This document shows, piece by piece, positions 8,522 to 17,266 of a stretch of 43,461 bases of DNA. The stretch is taken from the IMG/VR virus record IMGVR_UViG_3300032675_000046, positions 1 to 43,461 of that record. The stretch is one strand, 5' to 3'. Position numbers and translations under genes: made by a program. The stretch is from a virus. Numbering within the stretch: the first letter of the stretch is position 1; every line of letters starts with the position of its first letter. Below the pieces are notes generated by a model. That model searched no databases, was not told the origin of the DNA, and was given only the letters and a program-made list of their open reading frames with translations.

Positions 8522-8994
8522 AACAATTAAATCTAGAAAAAATCAAGGTAGCCCTAAATAGGGTTCCTGATGAATTCAATGGTTTAGTTGCACAAATTGG
8601 TTTTCCGTCAGGAAATAATTACCCTGACGGTACAAGTGTTGCTTATGTGGCAGCGATACAAGAGTTTGGTGCTCCTGCGGCTGGAATACCTCCTCGCCCT
8701 TTTATTAGACCTACTGTTAAAGAAAAAAAAGATCAATGGGTCAAAGGTCTAACAAAGAGCGTTGTGAAGGTAGCTGAAGGCAAAATGAGTGCTTTTGAAG
8801 CATTGAGCTTAGTTGGTATTCAAGCTGCTGCCGACATACAGACCAAGATCACAACAATTTATTCTCCTCCTAATGCCGAATCTACTATTAAGGCAAAAGG
8901 ATCTGCAAAACCATTAATTGATACGGGGTATATGCACGCCTCTGTTCAAAGTGGGGTAAACCAAGCTGGTTCAGAATTTATAAGTGAGAAATAA
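8518..8994 (+). CDS. Neck / tail-completion protein, TTG start
   Basis: This 158-residue protein starts with TTG at 8518, overlapping the upstream TGA by 3 bases; no ATG or GTG is as well placed. The motif VAYVAAIQEFGAPAAGIPPRPFI is characteristic of HK97 gp10-like and related virion morphogenesis proteins that sit at the head-tail joint. Its place in a row of neck genes supports this. The TTG start with a coupled stop suggests translation depends on the upstream gene. Confidence 0.7.
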   Translation: MKQLNLEKIKVALNRVPDEFNGLVAQIGFPSGNNYPDGTSVAYVAAIQEFGAPAAGIPPRPFIRPTVKEKKDQWVKGLTKSVVKVAEGKMSAFEALSLVGIQAAADIQTKITTIYSPPNAESTIKAKGSAKPLIDTGYMHASVQSGVNQAGSEFISEK

Positions 8995-8997
8995 AAA

Positions 8998-9381
8998 ATG
9001 AATCTTCGTGAAATTGCCAATAAATATATCCAAGTAACCAATCCCAATATTCAAATTAATTGGGTGCAGTCTAATGGCTACACAACTAATGATGCTGGCA
9101 GAAGAACCCCTAAGACTATTACTTTGACTGTTGATGCTCAAGTTCAAGCCTTAAGTGCTACTGACTTAAAGCATATTGACGGATTAAATATTACTGGTGT
9201 AATGCGTTCTGTATATATGTACGGTAATGCTGCTGGCGTAGTTCGTGCAGATCAAATTGGTGGTGACATATTGGTATTCCCTGAAGTTCCGGGTGGCTGC
9301 AATAAGAACTGGCTTATTAATCAAGTGGTAGAAACATGGGCTGATTGGTGCCATGTAATTGTTACTCTACAAGTGGATTAA
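8998..9381 (+). CDS. Head-closure / connector-type protein
   Basis: This 127-residue protein has the pattern INWVQSNGYTTNDAGRRTP in the first third, VQALSATDLKHIDGLNITG in the middle and VVETWADWCHVIVTLQVD at the end. It resembles small proteins between connector and terminator genes in contractile-tailed phages. A head-closure role is inferred from order: DUF4054, gp10-like, this gene, neck terminator, sheath. Confidence 0.6.
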   Translation: MNLREIANKYIQVTNPNIQINWVQSNGYTTNDAGRRTPKTITLTVDAQVQALSATDLKHIDGLNITGVMRSVYMYGNAAGVVRADQIGGDILVFPEVPGGCNKNWLINQVVETWADWCHVIVTLQVD

Positions 9382-9383
9382 TT

Positions 9384-9902
9384 ATGACAGTCTCAATAAA
9401 TATTAATGACCAAGACGTTTTCAGAGCTTTGATCGTTTTCTTTAATTCTTTTTTGCCTGCTGGTACTCAAGTAGTTCAGGCTCAAGATAATAGAGTTCCA
9501 ATGCCGAAGAAAGGTTTTGTTACTATGAACAATACAGGCATGGATCGTTTATCTTTTAATATTGACAATTATCAAGCTATACCTCAAGGTAAGACTATTC
9601 TTACTCCGACACAATATTCAATGCAATTAGATTTTTATGGTCCTGATTCACAAGTTTGGGCTATGCAGACTATGGCATTGTTTCGTGATGAATATGCGAC
9701 AGAGATTTTTCCGTCAAACATTCAGCCGTTGTATGCAGATGATCCAATTCAAATTCCGTTAATTGATGGGGAAGCCCAGTACGAACAACGATGGAAATTG
9801 GTGGCTACTTTGCAATACAACCCAATCCTTTCAACTTCACAGCAATCAATGGTCGCTGTGGAAATTGAACTGGCTCCAATCGACCAGACATTTAAACCCT
9901 AG
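9384..9902 (+). CDS. Phage neck/tail terminator-like protein
   Basis: This 172-residue protein starts at 9384, just after the upstream stop; an in-frame ATG at 9345 lies inside the previous gene and is unlikely. It has DVFRALIVFFNSFLPAGTQVVQAQDN at the N-terminus and a QRWKLVATLQYNP strand near the C-terminus, resembling gp12-like neck terminator proteins. Directly before the sheath gene is the usual place for a protein that caps the tail tube and joins it to the neck. Confidence 0.7.
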   Translation: MTVSININDQDVFRALIVFFNSFLPAGTQVVQAQDNRVPMPKKGFVTMNNTGMDRLSFNIDNYQAIPQGKTILTPTQYSMQLDFYGPDSQVWAMQTMALFRDEYATEIFPSNIQPLYADDPIQIPLIDGEAQYEQRWKLVATLQYNPILSTSQQSMVAVEIELAPIDQTFKP

Positions 9903-9910
9903 GAGAATTT

Positions 9911-11401
9911 ATGAGTACCATTCCTTTTTCGCAAGTAGTCCAAGTAGTACCCTCAGTTTTATCAGCTAATGGAGTTGCAGTTGACCTTAACGGTTTGGTG
10001 CTTACTCAGAACGCTGCTGCACCTTATGGATCAATTCTTCAGTTTGCAAATGCTGCTGGTGTTCAATCTTATTTTGGTGCAAATTCAACAGAAGCTCAAA
10101 TTGCCAATGTTTATTTCAATGGCTACAACAACGGTACACAATTACCGGGAACTTTGTTGATGACCCGTTACCCTGAAACAGCTATTGCTGGCTGGTTGAC
10201 AGGTGGATCATTGGCTAATGTAACTCTAGGTACTTTGAAGACTTACACAGGCACTTTGTCTATTACTGTTGCTGGTGTTCTTCAGACTTCAGGAACAATT
10301 AACTTAAGCGGTGCGACTAGCTTTAGTAATGCTGCCACTATTATTCAAGCTGCATTTACAAGTCCGGGCTTTACAGTTTCTTATAGCTCTACCAGCTCAT
10401 CTTTTGTATTTACTACATCTACTACTGGCTCTACACAAACGATTACTTATGCCGTAACTGGTACATTAGCTAATCAACTGTTGTTGACTCAAGCAACTGG
10501 TGCCGTATTGTCTCAAGGTGCTGACATTGCAACTCCTGCATCATTTATGGCTGGCATTTTGACTCAGAATCAAAACTGGGCAACATTTATGACAGCATGG
10601 GAAGCATTGATTGCTGAAAAAGAAGCTTTTGCTCAATGGAGTAGTTCTGCTGCACCACGTTGGTTATATGTTTGCCAAGACTCTGATCCAAATGTACTAA
10701 TCGCTTCAAGCACTACTACATTCGGTGATTATCTTCAAACTAATACATTGATCGGTACATTGCCTTTGTTTGGCGATTACACTCATGCAGCGTTTGTTTG
10801 CGGATTCGCAGCTTCATTAGACTTCAGCCGTTTAAATGGTCGTGCAACATTAGATTTTAAATCACAGTCAGGTTTAGTTCCTTCTGTAACTAATGCAACC
10901 CAATACGCTGCTGTTTTGTCTAATGGCTACAACTGCTACGGTGCTTTTGGATCTAATAACCCAGCCAATAATACAAACTGGTTTACTCCGGGTTCTGTAT
11001 CTGGCAAATGGTTGTGGGCTGATACTTATTTGAACCAAATTTGGTTGAATGCGAACTTGCAACTTGCTATGGTTAATCTATTGACCCAAGTAGGCGCAAT
11101 TCCTTACAATTCACAAGGTAACGGTTTGATTTACTCTGCTGCTCTTGATCCAATTAATGCCGCTAAAAACTTTGGTGCAATTCGTGCTGGTATTAATGTT
11201 TCTGCTGCTCAAGCTGCTGAAATTCAATACGCAACTGGCGTGAACGCTGCTCCTACTATTGCTGCTCAAGGTTTCTATTTGCAAATTAGTGAAGCAACTG
11301 CTCAGACTCGTGCTGCTCGTCAATCTCCTCCTATTACTTTGTATTATCAGGATGGTGAGGCTGTTCAACAAATCACTATGGCTTCAATCGCTATTCAATA
11401 A
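9911..11401 (+). CDS. Tail sheath protein (DUF3383-like)
   Basis: This 496-residue protein begins after an AGGAG ribosome site. It has the DUF3383 sheath layout: an N-terminal IPFSQVVQVVPSV strand, an inserted Ser/Thr/Gly-rich domain (about residues 100-200), a core with TFMTAWEALIAEKEAFAQW, and a C-terminal NAAPTIAAQGFYLQI plus PPITLYYQDGEAVQQ strand. The sheath contracts and drives the tube through the cell envelope. Its presence makes this a contractile-tailed phage. The tube gene follows 9 bases downstream. Confidence 0.85.
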   Translation: MSTIPFSQVVQVVPSVLSANGVAVDLNGLVLTQNAAAPYGSILQFANAAGVQSYFGANSTEAQIANVYFNGYNNGTQLPGTLLMTRYPETAIAGWLTGGSLANVTLGTLKTYTGTLSITVAGVLQTSGTINLSGATSFSNAATIIQAAFTSPGFTVSYSSTSSSFVFTTSTTGSTQTITYAVTGTLANQLLLTQATGAVLSQGADIATPASFMAGILTQNQNWATFMTAWEALIAEKEAFAQWSSSAAPRWLYVCQDSDPNVLIASSTTTFGDYLQTNTLIGTLPLFGDYTHAAFVCGFAASLDFSRLNGRATLDFKSQSGLVPSVTNATQYAAVLSNGYNCYGAFGSNNPANNTNWFTPGSVSGKWLWADTYLNQIWLNANLQLAMVNLLTQVGAIPYNSQGNGLIYSAALDPINAAKNFGAIRAGINVSAAQAAEIQYATGVNAAPTIAAQGFYLQISEATAQTRAARQSPPITLYYQDGEAVQQITMASIAIQ

Positions 11402-11410
11402 GGATAAATT

Positions 11411-11842
11411 ATGTCAACAATAACCTCAGCTAACTCGGTCTTGTCTCTTGCCGTTAACAATTACTTTCCAGTACCACAAGTAATTCAAGGCTATGCAGTA
11501 GATGATGCTTTTGAAAGCGAAGCAGTACAGCAGTCAGAAATCCTTATGGGCGTGGATGGCATTTTAAGTGCTGGTAAGATCTTTGTTCCGTACAAAATGA
11601 CCATTCATCTTCAAGCAGATAGTCCAAGCGTATTTTTGTTTGATGCTTGGCGTAATGCTCAAGATGCTGCTGTCGATGTATTTTCAGCAAGTGGGTCAAT
11701 TACCCTTCCTTCAACAGGTATGGTATATACTTTGCAAAACGGCTATTTAACTCAGGCAACTCCGTTCCCTGCTGTTAAAAAGACTTTGCAACCACTCGTT
11801 TACGAAATTACTTGGCAACGAATCATTGGCGGTCAAATTTAA
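11411..11842 (+). CDS. Tail tube protein
   Basis: This 143-residue protein lies directly after the sheath gene. It shows a beta-rich tube fold pattern: IQGYAVDDAFESEAVQQSE, GVDGILSAGKIFVPYKMTIHL, then alternating strands ending in YEITWQRIIGG. Length and position match the stacked hexameric inner tube of myoviruses. The assignment is from order and pattern. Confidence 0.75.
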   Translation: MSTITSANSVLSLAVNNYFPVPQVIQGYAVDDAFESEAVQQSEILMGVDGILSAGKIFVPYKMTIHLQADSPSVFLFDAWRNAQDAAVDVFSASGSITLPSTGMVYTLQNGYLTQATPFPAVKKTLQPLVYEITWQRIIGGQI

Positions 11843-11844
11843 TA

Positions 11845-12309
11845 ATGGCAAGAAAAGAAACGACATTCGTAGCAGAAACAGGCAGGGATAACGGGAAGCA
11901 ATTCCTAATCACTGAGATGTCTGCTTCACAAGCTGAGAGCTGGGCTTTCAGGGTAATTCTCGCTATCGGCAATGCTGGTATTGAAATTCCTGATAACCTA
12001 GCCTCTCAAGGAATGGCGGGTCTAATGGCGGTGGGCTACATGAACCTTCTCAAGATTCCATTTGAAGCTGCAAAGCCTCTTTTGGATGAAATGATGGGAT
12101 GTGTTCAGGTAGTCCCTTCTCCAAATATTAAACGTCCTTTGATTGAAGATGACATTGAAGAAGTCAAAACTCGTTTATTGATTAGAAAAGCTATATGGGA
12201 TCTACATATGGATTTTTTTTTAGGCGAAAGCAAGTCGACTTCGGAATCCGAAATTCAGGGGCAAACAACAATCGCCTCGTTGAGTACCAAGCCACCACGC
12301 AAACGATAG
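11845..12309 (+). CDS. Tail assembly chaperone, unshifted product
   Basis: This 154-residue protein starts at 11845; a possible in-frame ATG at 11812 lies inside the tube gene. It is largely helical (SQAESWAFRVILAIGNAG, LMAVGYMNLLKIPFEAAKPLLDEMM). Position between tube and tape measure, plus a slippery T9A run that opens the -1 frame, mark it as the G-type protein of a G/GT chaperone pair. It should coat the tape measure during tail assembly and be absent from the virion. Confidence 0.8.
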   Translation: MARKETTFVAETGRDNGKQFLITEMSASQAESWAFRVILAIGNAGIEIPDNLASQGMAGLMAVGYMNLLKIPFEAAKPLLDEMMGCVQVVPSPNIKRPLIEDDIEEVKTRLLIRKAIWDLHMDFFLGESKSTSESEIQGQTTIASLSTKPPRKR

Positions 12310-12440
12310 CAACAGTAATATCGTCAAGACTGGCTACCCTCCATGAACTTGATACTGTCTATGGTGTTGAGGACTTATGGATACTCCTTGAGGTTAATGC
12401 CGTTGATCGGCACAATGCTTATATTGTGAGTCAAAAGTAA
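11845..12440 (+). CDS. Tail assembly chaperone, -1 frameshift product (G-T fusion)
   Basis: This is a join, 126 codons to 12222 and then the -1 frame from 12222 to 12440, giving about 198 residues. Zero-frame GAT TTT TTT TTA allows slippage to TTT TTT TTT. The -1 frame is then open for 72 residues to a TAA that shares its last A with the ATG of the tape measure gene. The extension (VDFGIRNSGANNNRL to HDAYIVSQK-like end, LHELDTVYGVEDLWILLEVNAVDRHNA) has no good start of its own. Confidence 0.75.
12213..12222 (+). promoter_or_regulatory. Programmed -1 ribosomal frameshift site
   Basis: Nine T residues followed by A (12213-12222) contain the slippery heptamer T TTT TTA in the correct phase. Both tRNAs can re-pair fully after a -1 slip. 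The location, near the end of the first chaperone frame and just upstream of the tape measure gene, matches the conserved tail-chaperone frameshift. No downstream pseudoknot was modelled. Confidence 0.75.
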
Positions 12441-14335
12441 TGGCAACCGTCATAGATAGTCTGTTAATTGAACTTGGATTAGATACTTCTAAATTTGATA
12501 CATCTGCCAATAAGTCAGTAGAAGAACTTCGCAAGTTTGAAGATCAAGCAACAAAATCATTTAAAAATTCCCAGTTAGGGGCTAAGAACGTAGGCGATGG
12601 CTTCGATAAAGCTCGTAATGCTCTTATCTCTTTGGGTGCTGCTTTTATTGGCATTAAAGGCTTTACTAGCCTTGCACAACAAACTACAACTACTAATGCT
12701 GGTCTTGCTAGAACAGCAGAAATGTTTAAAATGTCTGCTCGTGAGCTTGATGCTTGGGGTGGCGTATTAAAATCTGTTGGTGGTGACGCTAATGATTTTC
12801 AATCATCTATGCAATCCATTCAGCAAGGTGTTGCTGCCATGCAGTTTGGAGATACCTCATTAATTGAGGCTCTTGGAAAGCTAAGTGCTCTTGGATCTAA
12901 TGCTGTTGAAGCATACGATTACACCAAAAAAGAAGTGGACATATACAAACTGGCAGATGCTTTTAAACAACTGACAGATGCTGGAAAAGAACAAGATGCT
13001 TACCTGCAAGCTCAAGCTATGGGTATTAATCGCAACTTCTTTATGATTCTTAAGCAGGGATCAGGGGTAATGCGTGAGCTATATGGGGACAGCTATAAGC
13101 TATCAGGCGTAACCGAACAAAATACTTTGAAGGCTCAAAAACTTCAAGAGCAATGGGGTCGAGTTGGTCAAGCCATGTCTGGTGCATCAAATCAGATCAT
13201 GGATCAACTTTATCCATCATTAGGTAAATTAGCCGATGGCACTCAAATGAGTTTAGATAAGTTCGTAGAGTGGGATAAATCCATGAATGGGGGCTTGTCT
13301 AACGCCATAATCTTTGCAGGTGGGCTAACTACCATAATGGCAGCATTCAGGGCTTTAGGGGTCACCGTAGCGACTCAGATAGCTACTGTCGCTCAATGGG
13401 GAGCAACGATTGAAGGAATTGTTACTTCTGGGTGGTTTTCAAAGTTTTTAGGTGCTGCTGGATTAATGCTTCATAGCGAAAGCCTTAACAAAGGTGAAGA
13501 CGAAGAAGTTAAAAAAATTCATGCAGAAGAAGATAAACGAGAAGGCGTTACCCGTGATACGACTGGTAGAGTTATTACCAAGAATGGTAAGCCAGTTAAC
13601 GGATATGAAAACTTAACTCCTGAAGTTAAGCAAAACTTTTCCTCTTTAGAAGAAAAATACAAACTTCCTGCTGGAATGCTCGATAAAATTTGGAGCATTG
13701 AATCAGGTCGTGGTCAAAACATGGAGTCTCCTGCTGGGGCTACTGGACATTTCCAATTCATGCCAAAAACAGCGGCAGCTTATGGAATGACTAAATCAGA
13801 TACTTATGACTTAGGAAAGTCATCTGAAGCAGCAGCACACATGATGTCAGACCTCTTAAAGCAATTTAAAGGCGATGAATCAAAGGCTATTGCTGCATAT
13901 AACTGGGGATCGGGAAATGTTGCTAGTAAAGGAATGGGAAGCCTTCCTCCTGAAACAGTTAAGTATTTAAGCAAGTATGGGGCGCAAACTCCTCCTCAAA
14001 ATGCCACAGATGAACAAAATGCAGCAAATAATACTGCTCCTCAATCTACTGCGCCACAAAATTTAGCAAGCAATATTATTCCTCAAATTACTTCATCTCA
14101 AATGAAGTTAGCTCCTGAAACTCAGGCTTATTTGAATAAATATAATTCAGGATTTATGGGTGCTAATGTAGCTGCTCCAGCAAATCAATCCACAAGTAAT
14201 AATACAAGTAGCGTTAACATTCAAAGTGTTAATGTTCAAACGCAAGCAACAGATGCAAGTGGAATTGCTAGAGATATGAAGGTAGCGATTGAAAACAATT
14301 CGTTAATTAACTATGGAATGGTCGGGAATAGATAA
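12440..14335 (+). CDS. Tape measure protein with lytic transglycosylase domain
   Basis: This 631-residue protein has an N-terminal helical region with the pattern LIELGLDTSKFDTSANKSV, typical of tape measure proteins, and a hydrophobic stretch about 285-345. A soluble lytic transglycosylase (SLT) domain lies at about 395-515, with catalytic E421 (IWSIES), GATGHFQFMPKTAAAYG (433-449) and AAYNWGSGNV (485-494). The last 110 residues are Gln/Asn/Ala-rich and probably disordered. It sets tail length and is expected to open peptidoglycan during DNA entry. It is short for a tape measure, so the tail should be short. Confidence 0.87.
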   Translation: MATVIDSLLIELGLDTSKFDTSANKSVEELRKFEDQATKSFKNSQLGAKNVGDGFDKARNALISLGAAFIGIKGFTSLAQQTTTTNAGLARTAEMFKMSARELDAWGGVLKSVGGDANDFQSSMQSIQQGVAAMQFGDTSLIEALGKLSALGSNAVEAYDYTKKEVDIYKLADAFKQLTDAGKEQDAYLQAQAMGINRNFFMILKQGSGVMRELYGDSYKLSGVTEQNTLKAQKLQEQWGRVGQAMSGASNQIMDQLYPSLGKLADGTQMSLDKFVEWDKSMNGGLSNAIIFAGGLTTIMAAFRALGVTVATQIATVAQWGATIEGIVTSGWFSKFLGAAGLMLHSESLNKGEDEEVKKIHAEEDKREGVTRDTTGRVITKNGKPVNGYENLTPEVKQNFSSLEEKYKLPAGMLDKIWSIESGRGQNMESPAGATGHFQFMPKTAAAYGMTKSDTYDLGKSSEAAAHMMSDLLKQFKGDESKAIAAYNWGSGNVASKGMGSLPPETVKYLSKYGAQTPPQNATDEQNAANNTAPQSTAPQNLASNIIPQITSSQMKLAPETQAYLNKYNSGFMGANVAAPANQSTSNNTSSVNIQSVNVQTQATDASGIARDMKVAIENNSLINYGMVGNR

Positions 14336-14991
14336 TGCCTAATATAACTTATCCGAATGTTCCTGCACTTCCGGGAGTTCCAGCTTTATCTAGAAGTAAC
14401 AATGCTCAGTTTGTAGCTGCTGGTTTAACTATTCTTGGCGAAATATTGCCGCTTGGATTGTTTGGTCAAAAATGGGGAATTGTTGCTCCGGGTGGCTCTG
14501 CATTACTAAGCCCTGATTCTTTTGTAGATTTTGAATACAGAGAAGAACAAAAGATTCCTATTTACCCTTTACAAAATGGAGCCTTTCAAAGTTATAACAA
14601 AGTTGGAATGCCTTATGACATTCGCTTAACTGTTACTTGTAGCGGCAATGGAAAAATGTCAAAAGGAAACTTTATTCAAGGAATAGACAAGCTATTAACT
14701 AGCCTAACCCTAGTTGATATTGTTACTCCTGATGCAACTTATAAAAATACCAATTTAATTCATGTGGACTATCGTAGAGATGCTAGTCATGGGGCAACAT
14801 TACTGATAGCTCAGTTATGGTTTCAATGGGTCAGAATTGTATCTAACCCAGTAGTTGCAACTGCTAAACCTTCAGGGACACCGACCTCATCTTTTGGTCA
14901 GCTTTCACCAACTACAACACCAACTGGAAATTTTGGCACATTAAATCCTAATTCAAGAGGGGCGACTGGATTAAACCCAGCAATAGTATGA
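14335..14991 (+). CDS. Baseplate/tail hub-associated protein
   Basis: This 218-residue protein starts in a TAATG overlap with the tape measure gene. The core segment with ALLSPDSFVDFEYREEQKIP, YPLQNGAFQSYNKV and FIQGIDKLLTSLTLVDIVTPDATY resembles a baseplate protein family found after tape measures in small myophages. A Pro/Thr/Ser-rich C-terminal tail (about 170-218) looks flexible. It probably links tube end and hub; the exact role is inferred from order. Confidence 0.62.
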   Translation: MPNITYPNVPALPGVPALSRSNNAQFVAAGLTILGEILPLGLFGQKWGIVAPGGSALLSPDSFVDFEYREEQKIPIYPLQNGAFQSYNKVGMPYDIRLTVTCSGNGKMSKGNFIQGIDKLLTSLTLVDIVTPDATYKNTNLIHVDYRRDASHGATLLIAQLWFQWVRIVSNPVVATAKPSGTPTSSFGQLSPTTTPTGNFGTLNPNSRGATGLNPAIV

Positions 14992-15281
14992 CTATTCAAT
15001 ACATTCCAATTTCTCCAGTTGCCTCACAGACTTTTACAATTCTGCTTGGGGATCAAAACTGTTTAATTACCATTTATCAAAAAAACACAGGTCTCTTTTT
15101 TGATTTACAAGTAAATTCAGCCCCATGCGTAACTTCAGTACTTTGCCTAAATTTAGTGGGTTTAATACGACAATCCTATTATGGATTTACAGGGCAATTA
15201 GCATTTTTTGACACCCAAGGCACAAGTGACCCTACTTATGATGGGCTAGGCAGTCGTTACCAGTTAATATATCAAGTATGA
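14988..15281 (+). CDS. Baseplate plug-like protein (Pam3 gp18 type)
   Basis: This 97-residue all-beta protein overlaps both neighbours by 4 bases. The sequence pattern (ITIYQKNTGLFFDLQVNSAPCV, GFTGQLAFFDTQGTSDPTYDGLGSRYQLIY) resembles the plug protein family named after cyanophage Pam3 gp18, which closes the baseplate hub channel. Position between hub-associated genes supports that. The family name is recalled, not searched. Confidence 0.65.
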   Translation: MTIQYIPISPVASQTFTILLGDQNCLITIYQKNTGLFFDLQVNSAPCVTSVLCLNLVGLIRQSYYGFTGQLAFFDTQGTSDPTYDGLGSRYQLIYQV

Positions 15282-16138
15282 CATTCGCTATAAGACAAGT
15301 TGAGTTGATTTTTACAACTCCTAATGCACAACCATTAACTTTAAAAAATTTAAAGTGCAATGCAGTAATTACTAATCCGGGTGGATATAGTGCTTACGGA
15401 CAACTCCAACTTCAAGTATTTGGCATGACATTAGACCAAATGAATCAATACTCAAGTTCAGGGTCAAAAATGGTGTTAGCTCAAAATCAATCTATTACCG
15501 TTTCTGCTGGCGATCAAGGCGGATCAATGAATCAAGTATTTTCAGGTACATTAATTTCTAGTTTTATTGATACCTCTAACTTGCCTGAAGTTAGCTTTGT
15601 ATGTTCTGCAATATCTGGTTACTATGCTAAAGCTGCATCAGTTGCTCCTAACACTTACAAAGGAGCGCAAAATGCAGAAGATATTATTGCTTCATTAGTA
15701 AGCCAACTAGGAGCACCTTGGTCTTTTGCTAATCCAAACAAAGCCCATGCTGTTGTGCAAAACCAATATGTATCAGGATCAGTTATAGATCAAATTTGCA
15801 CAGTAGCAAGAAACGCAAGCCTGCCAATAAAGATAGAAAATAATACTGTAACTATTTGGAGTAATACTGGTACGGCTGACAATGTAGTTATTGATATTGG
15901 TCCGACTACTGGACTTGTTGGCTATCCTTCATACTGGGAAACAGGTTTCATAGTGAAATCTGAATTTAAGCCAACTGTTACCAATGGAAGAATGATTAAT
16001 TTAACTTCAGGCATTCCTAAAGCTAATGGATTATTTCCAATTATTCAATCAACCCATGAAATTAGTACTTTGACTCCTGACGGTCCTTGGTTCACTATTT
16101 CAAAATTAGCTCCCGGTCCTTATGTCCCAAGAAACTAG
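15278..16138 (+). CDS. Baseplate hub protein (gp27/gpD-like)
   Basis: This 286-residue protein starts 4 bases inside the plug gene. The mainly beta architecture, with LQLQVFGMTLDQMNQYSS, the GTLISSFIDTS strand and a C-terminal domain ending HEISTLTPDGPWFTISKL, resembles phage hub proteins that carry the spike on the end of the tube. The following spike gene overlaps it by 17 bases, which supports co-assembly. Confidence 0.68.
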   Translation: MTFAIRQVELIFTTPNAQPLTLKNLKCNAVITNPGGYSAYGQLQLQVFGMTLDQMNQYSSSGSKMVLAQNQSITVSAGDQGGSMNQVFSGTLISSFIDTSNLPEVSFVCSAISGYYAKAASVAPNTYKGAQNAEDIIASLVSQLGAPWSFANPNKAHAVVQNQYVSGSVIDQICTVARNASLPIKIENNTVTIWSNTGTADNVVIDIGPTTGLVGYPSYWETGFIVKSEFKPTVTNGRMINLTSGIPKANGLFPIIQSTHEISTLTPDGPWFTISKLAPGPYVPRN

Positions 16139-16901
16139 CCCTCCAATTCAAACGAATCACGTTGCCTCGGATGCTGCGTCTGAAGTAGGCAGAATGAATT
16201 TTATTATTCGAAGTGCATTGTCAGGTCTTAGAACTTCAATGCCAGTAAAGGTCATATCGGTAACTAATGCTGGCGATCTTTCTGCTATTGGTTATGTTGA
16301 TGTTCAGCCCTTGGTAAGTGCCGTTGATGGAAACGGTATCGCATGGGCGCATGGAATTATTCATAATGTCCCTTATATGAGGATTCAAGGTGGATCAAAT
16401 GGAATTATTCTTGACCCTGTGGCTGGTGATATTGGTCTTGCTTCTGTATGTGATAGAGACATTTCGACAGTAAAAAATACAGGTAAGGTTTCTGCACCGG
16501 GTTCTAATCGTAAAAATGATATGTCTGATATGGTGTATTTAATGACTATTATTGGAGCAGCTCCAACTCAATATGTTCAGTTTAATGGTGCTGGCATTAC
16601 GATCCATTCACCTAACACAGTTGCAATAACAGCCCAAAATATTAACGCAACAGCTACGACTAAAGCTACAATAACAGCACCGAATGTTGAAGTCGATGCT
16701 TCAACAGCTTGCACAATTAATGCTCCATCTATTGTTTTAAATGGCGCAGTAAGTCAAGGTGCTGGCTCTTTTGGTGGCAATGCTACATTAGGTGGTTCAT
16801 TGACTGTAACAGGCGATGTAACAGCTCAAGGAACAAGTTTACATACCCATAAACATAGTGGCGTAACAACAGGAAGCGGTCAAACAGGAGCACCAGTATG
16901 A
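16122..16901 (+). CDS. Membrane-puncturing baseplate spike (Gp138/gpV-like)
   Basis: This 259-residue protein has an N-terminal OB-like domain (about 35-125; MPVKVISVTNAGDLSAIGYVDVQP and DPVAGDIGLASVCDRD) typical of Gp138-type spikes. A beta-helical repeat region (about 150-230; TITAPNVEVDA, INAPSIVLNG) follows, then a tip with HTHKHSG, the HxH metal-binding apex seen in contractile-tail spikes. It should form the trimeric needle that pierces the outer membrane, again implying a Gram-negative host. Confidence 0.82.
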   Translation: MSQETSPPIQTNHVASDAASEVGRMNFIIRSALSGLRTSMPVKVISVTNAGDLSAIGYVDVQPLVSAVDGNGIAWAHGIIHNVPYMRIQGGSNGIILDPVAGDIGLASVCDRDISTVKNTGKVSAPGSNRKNDMSDMVYLMTIIGAAPTQYVQFNGAGITIHSPNTVAITAQNINATATTKATITAPNVEVDASTACTINAPSIVLNGAVSQGAGSFGGNATLGGSLTVTGDVTAQGTSLHTHKHSGVTTGSGQTGAPV

Positions 16902-17266
16902 CAGTAATTCAAAACACATTATTACTAGATCAATCTGTTTGGGATTTAGTTTTAGATGTTAATGGCAACATTGCTTTAGCTGGAACTCCATATTCAATCG
17001 CTCAAGATGTTGCTTCAGCTATTAGAACATTTCTAGGTGAGTGCTGGTATGACACCAGTTTAGGACTTCCATATTGGCAGCAAATTTTAGGAGAGTTGCC
17101 TCCGTTGCAATATATAGCCGATCAAATGCAAGATCAAGCTAAAACTATTCCTAATGTTGTAGATTCAAAAGCAACTTTTACTTCTTTTAAAAATCGTTCA
17201 CTTGCTGGACAAATTCAAATAATAGACACAGATGGAGCGATTAACAATGTCGCTTTTGGAGGATAA
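16898..17266 (+). CDS. Baseplate wedge protein, gp25/W-like
   Basis: This 122-residue protein follows the spike with a 4-base overlap. The SIAQDVASAIRTFLGECWYD segment is characteristic of the gp25/GpW lysozyme-like wedge family, which initiates sheath attachment. Length and gene order (spike, gp25, J, I) are conserved in contractile systems. Confidence 0.8.
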   Translation: MTVIQNTLLLDQSVWDLVLDVNGNIALAGTPYSIAQDVASAIRTFLGECWYDTSLGLPYWQQILGELPPLQYIADQMQDQAKTIPNVVDSKATFTSFKNRSLAGQIQIIDTDGAINNVAFGG

